DNA of 58,993 nucleotides from an uncultured Prevotella sp. (GTDB lineage Bacteria; Bacteroidota; Bacteroidia; Bacteroidales; Bacteroidaceae). Where the stretch lies: the NCBI GenBank assembly GCA_900316015.1, contig ONBG01000017.1, forward strand, positions 1 to 58,993, in the 5' to 3' direction. The notes under the pieces were generated by a model. The model searched no databases. It was not told the DNA's origin and saw only the letters and a program-made list of their open reading frames with translations. The translations under genes were made by a program, and so were the position numbers. Below, in pieces: positions 15,980 to 23,175 of the stretch (position 1 is its first letter; each line of letters opens with the position of its first letter).

Positions 15980-18900
15980 TTAAAAGTCTAATTCATTCAA
16001 GTTCTTGTCAACCAACATTCCGTGTGGCCAGATAGTCCCTAACTTAAATTTCCTAACCGCCTTGAAATGAATGACAAACAAGTCGGCATCACCGTTGAGA
16101 TCATCTTGGTCTCCAATATTGACAAATGTCGGATAGAGGACCTTGCTTCCATCCTTATGTAAACGGTCATTGGTCATGTTCTGCATGTCCTTCACCGCTA
16201 CGGGTTCTATGCTGACAAACTGCATGTCCCGTTCGCTGTAAGGGAGGACCAAGTTGAGTGCATTGACAGCCTTCAGTCCTTTTCCTTGTACGGTTACTGT
16301 GATGTCATCCCCTTTCTGGTAGAGCTTCTGGCTGTAAGTATAGGAAATGGTTCCTGCCATCTTTGCGGCATTGGGCGTGACACCGCCATCCAATTGGGTA
16401 GCAACCTCTGAGATGTCATAGGCATCAATGAGTCCATTGGCATTCAGGTCTCCCTTGCTGATATATCCATCGAAATCAGGATCACCTTTCTTCAGACCCG
16501 TATAGTTCAGATAAGAAGTCAGGTCATTATGGTCGATCTTTCCGTCTTGGTTAACGTCACCGGGGATGAGTGTCTTAGTCCCAGGAACCTTGAAGACGTA
16601 GATCTCCCTGCCAGACACATAGTCGCGGTAAGAATCCTTGATGGTCATCCGGATATATCGGACTGGTGTCTTTCCATCAAACTTGAATACTTTGGTGGAG
16701 TCGTTCCTTGTCCATGTGAAGTCTCCCACTTCTGTCCAGTTCTTGTTGTCCGGGCTGATTGCGATAGAGCCTTTCGTAATGGTTCCGGCTGTGCCACCTT
16801 CGCGTGGCAAGTATTCCAGCTTGTCAAGGACACTGGTTCCGTGGAGATCCATGGTCAAGACCATAGGTCCTTCCGCTTTCTTGAAGTTGGCGAACCAGAT
16901 GTCTCCCTTGTCGGAGAAGTCGAACAGGCGATAGGTCTCGTGATCTTCCGAACTTGGGGTACTTGTCTTACCCGTGATGCCGTGGATTGCGAATTCTAAC
17001 GGATTCGACTTTGTCTTTGCAGAGAATGCCGTCCAGTCGGAAACGCCATCTTTATTGACGGCACGAACTTTGAAGTCATATTCGGTGGCAGGTGTGAGGT
17101 CGTTGAATTGCAGACGGTTTTGGCGGATCGTAGAATAGGTCATGCCCTGATACAGGATCTCGTAATAGTCGGCATTCCCTACTTTGTCCCAGGAAGGAGT
17201 CAGAGAGTAAGCACCAACATCCTCCGCTTTTACCATTGCATGGACAGGCGCGGTGAGTGCACCTGTATGCGTCTTGCTATTGTCCTCATACTGATAAGCA
17301 TATCCCTTGACCTGTAGCTTTACTGGAAGGGCAGTGATATCCGTGGGTTCAACCTTCACCACTAACTGTGGGTTCTTGGTTACACTTTCTTTGGCGGCAT
17401 CACTTTCCGGGGTAGAGAAGCGGTTCAACTCCGGTTTCTCATCATAGTAATAGAGATTGTTACCCCTCTCCACTTCTTGCCGGCTCTTTGCTTCTTTCAG
17501 CGCGACCGTTTTCTTGCCAATCATGGCCTTGATGCCTTTAGGCTTCTGGGTCATGTTGATGACGAAGGTCGTGCTCTTTTCTTTTGTCATTCCGTCGAAT
17601 GAGCCTTCTGTAGGATGAACGGTTACGGTAGCCATGTTTTTGTCCAGCTCCGACTCTATCGTTGTCTTGGAGAAAGCTCCGTTCAGATACGCCTCTGTCT
17701 CGCCGTCGTCATCATATTCGACAAATGAGGTATGTCCAGCAGGGTAACACTCGTAAATACGATTGCCCTTATTGATCTGCGACGGGTTGTTATTTGCGTT
17801 AACCATCGGGATGATAGCACCTTGCTTGACGAAGATCGGCAACTTCCACAGGGGAGCATCAAAGTTGTTGATCATCTGGTTCCCTTTGTAAATCTGCCCG
17901 GAAAGATAATCAATCCAGGTCCCTTCTGGCAGGAAAATCCCATTGCGTAGGTCGTTTCCTTCTGCATCAGCCTCTGTATTCTGATAGATGGGCGCGATGA
18001 GGAAATAAGGTCCGTACATATATTGATATTGCGTCCCACTGCCATGCGTGTAGTCTGATGGATAATCAAGGAACATGGCACGCATCAGAGGTTTTCCATT
18101 CACGGCTTCATAAGCTGCGGAATAGGAGTAAGGCAGGAGCATGGATTTCAGCTTCAGGTAATTCCTGTTGATAGAGGCATAAGGCTCACCCATGATGTGT
18201 GGGTATTTGGGATTGAATCCCCATCCATCCATGTTCAACTGCATGGGAGTAAAGGTCTTCCATTCAAAGTCTCTGACGTTGACAATGGGGTTCTTTCCTC
18301 CAAAGATGCCATCCATGTCAGAGGTGATATTTCCCAGTCCCGACAACCCGGAGCCAATATATGTCGGGATGTGGAAACGGATATATTCCCATTTGCCACC
18401 GGTTTGGTCACCTGTCCATACCCCCGCATAGCGTTGCGTTCCGGCCCAGCCATCCAAAGAGATGATAAAGGGGCGCGCATTATGTCCATAATAAGGCATG
18501 ATATGGGCAACGTCGGAGATGCCATTCAACCCGAAGGAATAGCCATCGCCGACCCATGCCACGTCTGTTTTCAGGACGCGTACTCCTGCGTCGCGGACCT
18601 CCTTGACGATATCCCGTTGCAGTAAGGCACGTATTCCTTCTTTGGGATGGAGATTTGATTGCGTCCACAACCCAATCTCCACTCCGTTCTTACGGGCATA
18701 GTCACCGAAGCTCTTCAGGTTGGCGATGTTCCCATCCAAGGTTTCCGTCTGGCCATATCCAGCCCCATATCCATCGTTGGGCAATACCCAGCCTAAAGGC
18801 ATGTCATGTGCCTTGTACCTATCCACGACAGCCCTTGCGGAAAACTGGTAGTTGTTCTTTTCTCCGTTCAGGCTTTCCTTGATGCCGCCATTGTCTTTCT

Positions 18901-19792
18901 GGCTCTCAAAGTAATACTTCCCGTCCTCGAAAAGAATCCCTTTGTCCTTCGTGGTCTCTTTCCAATAGTCACGGTTGTAGGCATTCAAGTGACCTTCATA
19001 GAAAGCAAACTTAGGCAGCAAGACAGGTCGTCCTGTCAACTGATAGTAATCATCGAGCAAGGCTACAGGCGTACTGTTTACCATGATGAACATGTCTAAG
19101 TAGCTGCTTTCATGGGTCAGTGTAACTGTGTTCTTTGTAGTTGCTCCGAAATCATATTCACCCGGGGCAAAGGTGTAGCACATGATCCCATAGCCACCGG
19201 TCGACCAATAGAAAGGAGCGGGGGATGCGACTCCTCCGTCTGTCCAACTGTTGGTATTGACAATGTCTATCTTCTTGCCACGATGGGAGAACCGTCCATT
19301 CTGGACACCGCCTCCATAGAAGTATTCATCGGGCTTCTCTACAAGATAGACTGTATATTTGCTCTTTTTGAAATCAACGGGGGCGTTTTCCTGCATCACG
19401 ACCTTCCCTGTGTTCAGGTCAGTCACTTTCAACAATGTCGTTTGTTTGTTGATGTCTATTCTCACCTTTTGGGAAGCGACAGATACTTCATCGCCTTGAG
19501 AAGCCACGGTTAGTTTGCCGATGTCTTTTCTGGGGTTACCGACAAGGATCTTGGCTTCAGGTTTTGCCTCAGGGTCGCGGATGATGCCACCGGCGTTGTC
19601 CTGGAAAACCCTGAAGATATTCTCCCCATAGAAATCGATGAACAGATACTTCCCATTGCTGTATAAGACTTCCACAGTCGTAGGATTCAACTGATGGATT
19701 TCCTTGACCGTCACAGGGGTCTCTGTTGAGGCTGCCGATACCTGAACGAAAGGTATCAGCAGTAAACAAATGAAAGATAAAATATGTCTCAT
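15980..19792 (-). CDS. Multidomain GH31 glycosidase (candidate alpha-N-acetylgalactosaminidase)
   Basis: This 1270-residue secreted enzyme has a signal peptide (1-20), a GH31 N-terminal beta domain, and a catalytic barrel with predicted nucleophile D410 in VLKTDVAWVG and acid/base D462 in WTGDQTGG. GH31 C-terminal beta domains follow. Then come an FN3 domain (about 850-929), an F5/8 type C carbohydrate-binding domain (about 930-1074), a dockerin-like segment with two calcium loops (about 1075-1141; GDVNQDGKIDHNDL, GDLNANGLIDAYDI) and a cohesin-like beta domain (about 1142-1270). GH31 membership is firm. GalNAc-ase specificity (the subfamily acting on mucin core GalNAc) is inferred from the active-site surroundings and gene neighbours. 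The start codon overlaps the GH35 stop (TAATG). Confidence 0.88.
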   Translation of the reverse strand: MRHILSFICLLLIPFVQVSAASTETPVTVKEIHQLNPTTVEVLYSNGKYLFIDFYGENIFRVFQDNAGGIIRDPEAKPEAKILVGNPRKDIGKLTVASQGDEVSVASQKVRIDINKQTTLLKVTDLNTGKVVMQENAPVDFKKSKYTVYLVEKPDEYFYGGGVQNGRFSHRGKKIDIVNTNSWTDGGVASPAPFYWSTGGYGIMCYTFAPGEYDFGATTKNTVTLTHESSYLDMFIMVNSTPVALLDDYYQLTGRPVLLPKFAFYEGHLNAYNRDYWKETTKDKGILFEDGKYYFESQKDNGGIKESLNGEKNNYQFSARAVVDRYKAHDMPLGWVLPNDGYGAGYGQTETLDGNIANLKSFGDYARKNGVEIGLWTQSNLHPKEGIRALLQRDIVKEVRDAGVRVLKTDVAWVGDGYSFGLNGISDVAHIMPYYGHNARPFIISLDGWAGTQRYAGVWTGDQTGGKWEYIRFHIPTYIGSGLSGLGNITSDMDGIFGGKNPIVNVRDFEWKTFTPMQLNMDGWGFNPKYPHIMGEPYASINRNYLKLKSMLLPYSYSAAYEAVNGKPLMRAMFLDYPSDYTHGSGTQYQYMYGPYFLIAPIYQNTEADAEGNDLRNGIFLPEGTWIDYLSGQIYKGNQMINNFDAPLWKLPIFVKQGAIIPMVNANNNPSQINKGNRIYECYPAGHTSFVEYDDDGETEAYLNGAFSKTTIESELDKNMATVTVHPTEGSFDGMTKEKSTTFVINMTQKPKGIKAMIGKKTVALKEAKSRQEVERGNNLYYYDEKPELNRFSTPESDAAKESVTKNPQLVVKVEPTDITALPVKLQVKGYAYQYEDNSKTHTGALTAPVHAMVKAEDVGAYSLTPSWDKVGNADYYEILYQGMTYSTIRQNRLQFNDLTPATEYDFKVRAVNKDGVSDWTAFSAKTKSNPLEFAIHGITGKTSTPSSEDHETYRLFDFSDKGDIWFANFKKAEGPMVLTMDLHGTSVLDKLEYLPREGGTAGTITKGSIAISPDNKNWTEVGDFTWTRNDSTKVFKFDGKTPVRYIRMTIKDSYRDYVSGREIYVFKVPGTKTLIPGDVNQDGKIDHNDLTSYLNYTGLKKGDPDFDGYISKGDLNANGLIDAYDISEVATQLDGGVTPNAAKMAGTISYTYSQKLYQKGDDITVTVQGKGLKAVNALNLVLPYSERDMQFVSIEPVAVKDMQNMTNDRLHKDGSKVLYPTFVNIGDQDDLNGDADLFVIHFKAVRKFKLGTIWPHGMLVDKNLNELDF

Positions 19793-21660
19793 TACTCTTT
19801 AACTAATTTGTCAAGTACAGGTTGTGTGACTCCAGCCACTTCGCTTTTCTTTGTGTCATTCTGTTGCTCAAAGATAACGATCTCATTTTCTCCTTTCTTC
19901 AAGAAGCAACCTGGGAGATAGAGCGTTTGTTGTGGACCCACTTTCCAGTATCTTCCTAAGTTGATACCATTGACAAAGACGATACCCTTTCCCCATTTCT
20001 CCATGTCGAGGAAGGTGTCTCCGACTTGATTCACGGTGAAAGTCCCACTGTATAGGACGGGCTTGCCAGCCTGATAGCCCGCAGGGAGTGTCTTCGTGTC
20101 TGGCATTTTATCCATCGGGAGTTGGTACATCTGCCAGTTCCCGGTGATCTCATTCCCCTCAATGGTGATCGGTTGCGTGATTCCCTTAAGGTTCTCAGTG
20201 ATCCGTGCCCCATAATTAATGCGGCCGCAATTTTCAACCAAGATGTCTAAGGTTCCGTTGAAAGGAACATTGACCTCAAGGCTGTCCTTGCCAGTGAGCC
20301 GGTTCAATTCTCCCACCTTTTCTCCATTCACATAGACGATACCATAGTCGGCAATGCCAGGAACCCGCATGATGCCGCTGATCGGCTGATTGAAATGACG
20401 GCGGTATAATACGTATCCATATCCTTGGTTCAGGTTTTCGAAGGTCATGGGCTTGTCATTCTCCACTGCCCGCATCTTGTCGATGATCTGGAAGAGGTCT
20501 ACGGTTTTATTCAAGGTGATATGTGGAAGTGCGATAACGGGAATACGAGCAGGGACTGCAGGGACCTTGTACTTCACGTATTTCATCATGAGTGCACGGA
20601 GTGAATCATATTTTGGAGTATTCCAACCAGCCTCACTGATCGGGGCATCGTAGTCATAGCTGGTAATATCCGGTTGTATATTCTTGGCATTACTATAATT
20701 GGCTCCGGAAGTGAACCCGAAGTTGGTGCCTCCATGTACCATATAGATATTAAAATTGATCCCTGCCTCCAAGTACTTCTTCGCCTGCTTGACAACAGTC
20801 TGCGTGCTTACCTTCTGGAACGGCTCATTCCAATGGTCCAACCATCCTGGATAGAACTCTGCCACCATATATGGCCCTACGCCATGATGATATTCGTTGA
20901 CGACTTTCTTCAAGTTCTCGATATTGTCCTCGCCATTGGCTGTAGGCAATGCGCCCTCAATGGCACCGCCTTTGAACAGCCAACTGCCGTCAGAGGTGAA
21001 CGTATTGATATTAAAGCCAGCGTCTAAGAGCATCTGGCGGATCTTGGCACTATAACTCTTATGGACTTCCAAGGGGATGTCTTTCCTTTGTGCAACATAA
21101 GAGCCAAATTCGTTTTCCACCTGTACCATGACAATGGGACCGCCTTTCGTGATCTGGAGGTCGCGGACTTGTCCTGCTAATTGGTTGATGTAGGTGCGGC
21201 AAGAATCTAAGAATTGCTGGTTGTCCGTGCGGATGACAAGTCCTTTGGTCTTTTGCAACCACCAAGGATATCCACCGAATTCCCATTCTCCACATCCATA
21301 AGGTCCTGGACGCAGGATCACCATCATACCTTCTTCCTGGCATGCCTTAATAAAGCCCCGGATATTACGGCTCCCAGTTTTCCAATCCCATTTCCCTGGT
21401 GCTACTTCATGGTAATTCCAGAACACATAAGTAGCGACGGCATTGAGTCCCATGGCCTTCATCATCTTCAGCCGGTGACGCCAATAAGGAGCAGGAACCC
21501 GCTCATAGTGCATCTCCCCGGAATGAATCTGGATGGGTTTCCCGTCATACAGGAAGTTACCATTTTGAATGGAAAACGTGTGTCTCGCCTGTTGCGCAGC
21601 AAATAAGCTGCCTGTCATCAGTAGCAGGCACGATACAATAGCTATTCTTAAACGTTTCAT
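19792..21660 (-). CDS. GH35 beta-galactosidase, secreted
   Basis: It releases terminal beta-galactose with retention. A signal peptide (about 1-22) precedes a GH35 barrel. The acid/base is E184 in VMVQVENEFGSY and the nucleophile E268 in MVAEFYPGW. C-terminal beta-sandwich domains complete 622 residues. It is the first gene of a two-gene operon; its stop shares one base with the GH31 start. Galactose removal by GH35 would expose core sugars for the GH31 partner. A perfect 8-bp inverted repeat lies 75 nt upstream (21735-21753). Confidence 0.93.
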   Translation of the reverse strand: MKRLRIAIVSCLLLMTGSLFAAQQARHTFSIQNGNFLYDGKPIQIHSGEMHYERVPAPYWRHRLKMMKAMGLNAVATYVFWNYHEVAPGKWDWKTGSRNIRGFIKACQEEGMMVILRPGPYGCGEWEFGGYPWWLQKTKGLVIRTDNQQFLDSCRTYINQLAGQVRDLQITKGGPIVMVQVENEFGSYVAQRKDIPLEVHKSYSAKIRQMLLDAGFNINTFTSDGSWLFKGGAIEGALPTANGEDNIENLKKVVNEYHHGVGPYMVAEFYPGWLDHWNEPFQKVSTQTVVKQAKKYLEAGINFNIYMVHGGTNFGFTSGANYSNAKNIQPDITSYDYDAPISEAGWNTPKYDSLRALMMKYVKYKVPAVPARIPVIALPHITLNKTVDLFQIIDKMRAVENDKPMTFENLNQGYGYVLYRRHFNQPISGIMRVPGIADYGIVYVNGEKVGELNRLTGKDSLEVNVPFNGTLDILVENCGRINYGARITENLKGITQPITIEGNEITGNWQMYQLPMDKMPDTKTLPAGYQAGKPVLYSGTFTVNQVGDTFLDMEKWGKGIVFVNGINLGRYWKVGPQQTLYLPGCFLKKGENEIVIFEQQNDTKKSEVAGVTQPVLDKLVKE

Positions 21661-21734
21661 TTGATATAAAGGTTTTAGTCATCACCCAATAAGTCTGGAT
21701 TATGATCGTTGTAATTGGATTTCTGACAATGTTT

Positions 21735-21753
21735 GAACTTTGTTGCAAAGTTC
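21735..21753. promoter_or_regulatory. Inverted repeat upstream of GH35-GH31, candidate operator
   Basis: GAACTTTG and CAAAGTTC are separated by TTG, a perfect 8-bp dyad. It lies 75 nt upstream of the GH35 start in the only sizeable intergenic space before the operon. The TTTG inside may also serve as a degenerate promoter box. A regulator-binding role is inferred. Confidence 0.4.
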
Positions 21754-21891
21754 TTAAATTTTATTGAGATAAACGAATGATTAACAGTATTTATAATCTA
21801 TGTGTCTATTCTGCAATAGGATGAAGTGTTCCGTCTTTGATAAGTTTCAGATATGACTCCTCCCTTTACTAATATATTTCAACGTATGTTC

Positions 21892-21922
21892 TTTGAATTT
21901 TAGGATAAAAAGATTATCTTTG
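21892..21922 (+). promoter_or_regulatory. Promoter for the small-gene region
   Basis: TTTG (21892-21895) and TATCTTTG (21915-21922) are separated by 19 bp, close to the Bacteroidetes consensus. It would drive the 46-residue reading frame at 21951 and the small protein at 22128. Confidence 0.55.
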
Positions 21923-21950
21923 CCACTGAGGATTTTAAGAGTATAAGATT

Positions 21951-22091
21951 ATGACCCCAATTGAACTTAAGACATCTTTACTTAGCTCAATACAGGAGAT
22001 AACTGATGATGGTCTGTTAGAGCTCATGAGCCGTTATGTGAAGAAGGCTATCTTGAGAACAAAATCCCTTTATGCTTTACCGTTTCAATAG
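21951..22091 (+). pseudogene. 46-residue antitoxin-like N-terminal fragment
   Basis: An ATG 28 nt after a good -7 box opens a 46-codon frame beginning MTPIELKTSLLSSIQEITDD and ending in TAG. The start resembles, from memory, the N-termini of small Bacteroidales proteins that precede RelE/ParE-type toxins. No toxin follows and the frame is short, so I read it as a truncated remnant. It could instead be an intact small peptide gene. Confidence 0.35.
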
Positions 22092-22127
22092 CTTCGCATT
22101 TTCTCTTTAAATTAAAATCGAAAGGAT

Positions 22128-22316
22128 ATGGAAAAGAAAAGTTATGTGCCTCCGCAGATAAGCAACATCTTACTCCCAGATATTTGCGAGGTCTTCGGCG
22201 AGGATCATAGTCATCAGAATGACGGCGAACTTGCCAAGCCACGGCGCGACGATGAGGATGCAGGAAATTACGATGAATCTGTTAACCAGCTTGTTCGCTC
22301 CTGGAACGAGGATTGA
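22128..22316 (+). CDS. Small hypothetical protein (62 aa)
   Basis: A 62-residue acidic, Asp/Asn-rich protein with no signal peptide or membrane segment. It begins MEKKSYVPPQISNILL, a lysine-aromatic-proline opening that I associate with small uncharacterised Bacteroidales proteins. An AAAGGA sequence 5 nt before the ATG and the promoter at 21892-21922 support expression. It is probably the second reading frame on that transcript. Function unknown. Confidence 0.45.
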   Translation: MEKKSYVPPQISNILLPDICEVFGEDHSHQNDGELAKPRRDDEDAGNYDESVNQLVRSWNED

Positions 22317-22395
22317 TCTTGTACTTGTAAGTGCCATGGGATTCGCTTTCGCCCATGGGTGCTCAATTGCCTTTTTATGTGGCTGACAATAAATA
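22317..22395. other. Intergenic, weak hairpin
   Basis: CCATGGG and CCCATGG (22334-22340 with 22352-22358) can form a 7-bp stem with an 11-nt loop followed by a short T run near 22372. It may end the small-gene transcript, but the structure is weak. Array B starts immediately after. Confidence 0.3.
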
Positions 22396-22492
22396 AGATG
22401 ATCTTTCGACGGATGGGAGATGACCTTTCGCAAGACAGGAGATGACCTATTAGGAGCTATTAGATCACCTCATGAAGGGTGGGAGATGATCT
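22396..22492. repeat. 22-bp phased palindrome array B (5 copies)
   Basis: Copies of AGRTNAYCT start at 22396, 22418, 22440, 22462 and 22484, exactly 22 bp apart: AGATGATCT, AGATGACCT, AGATGACCT, AGATCACCT and AGATGATCT. Spacers are 13 bp, and two begin TTCG. The second unit and its flanks share 23 identical bases with array A. It lies 80 nt after the small protein gene. Confidence 0.85.
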
Positions 22493-22765
22493 TTTGCGAA
22501 GTCGAATAAAAAACAAAATGAAAAAATCTTCGGCGGCGACGGCGACGATTCTTTTTTTAGTCGACGACGTCGACTTTTTTTCTTTATCTTTATTTATATC
22601 TCTATTAATACGCGCGCGGATATAATGAACGCGCACGAATATTGAATTTGCATTGAATTTGTGCTTAATTTAGATTCAATTCTGAACGCATTTAGACCCA
22701 TTTCTAAATCATCTTTATCGCCATCTATGATGCAGGAAAAATGATGACAGCGGAGTCTAAGGCTT
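22493..22765. other. Gene-free segment with CG-rich triplets and a SalI-type hairpin
   Basis: This stretch mixes AT-rich DNA with bursts of CG-rich triplets (22530-22550) and a short hairpin. The hairpin is AGTCGAC/GTCGACT (22559-22565 with 22569-22575) with a 3-nt loop, flanked by T runs on both sides. A CGCG-rich patch follows near 22611-22640. No gene is supported. The hairpin and T run look terminator-like in the plus direction. Confidence 0.4.
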
Positions 22766-22917
22766 TCATGGCTTTATCGCATGAGACAACTCTGTACCCC
22801 GTCGACGTATGTCGGCGAATTCTTTCAGGGATTCTTCCTCCCATTGCTTCTTGCGTTCAATCGCCCTTTTAAAGCTCGCAATCAATTCCCCCTTGTCTTT
22901 TTCTGATAAGTAATCAT
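22766..22917 (-). pseudogene. Small gene with a frameshift at its start
   Basis: A strong AAGGAGG ribosome-binding site (22925-22931) lies 7 nt before an ATG at 22917, but that frame stops after 11 codons. A frame shifted by one base runs without a stop to a TGA at 22766-22768. It gives a charged helical protein of about 50 residues containing KDKGELIASFKRAIERKKQW. The total length is 152 nt, one short of a multiple of three, so a single missing base just after the ATG would explain it. It is a broken gene or a sequencing error. Family unknown. Confidence 0.4.
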
Positions 22918-23136
22918 TTCAAATCCTCCTTGCTAATATGTTTTGTTGCAAATATACACTTTCTTTTTCGTTCACGCAAAGAATTGAAAGAAAAAGTAAA
23001 TGATATGATCTTTGTTAAGCAGTGGTTATTCTTGTCCAACTACTGCTTTCTTGAGGGGCTCTTGTATGGAGAAAAGGAAATGCGGAAATACAACATATTT
23101 TCATGGGAAACCTTTCATAAAACCAAATAAAAATTG

Positions 23137-23144
23137 TATCTTTG
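23137..23144 (+). promoter_or_regulatory. Candidate -7 box of the GH95 gene
   Basis: TATCTTTG (TAnnTTTG) lies 32 nt upstream of the chosen start at 23176. A TTTC at 23113-23116 is at the right distance for a degenerate -33 element. Confidence 0.5.
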
Positions 23145-23175
23145 CCAGACATTTATCAAATGCAATACAACCATT

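Noticed and set aside
22518-22625. 35-residue frame beginning MKKSSAATATILFL
   Set aside because: It covers the GTCGAC hairpin and T runs, lacks a ribosome-binding site, and its composition follows the triplet-rich DNA.
22930-23130. 66-codon plus-strand frame before GH95
   Set aside because: No recognisable domain or ribosome-binding site; it overlaps the upstream region of the GH95 promoter and runs opposite to the ribosome-binding site of the broken minus-strand gene.
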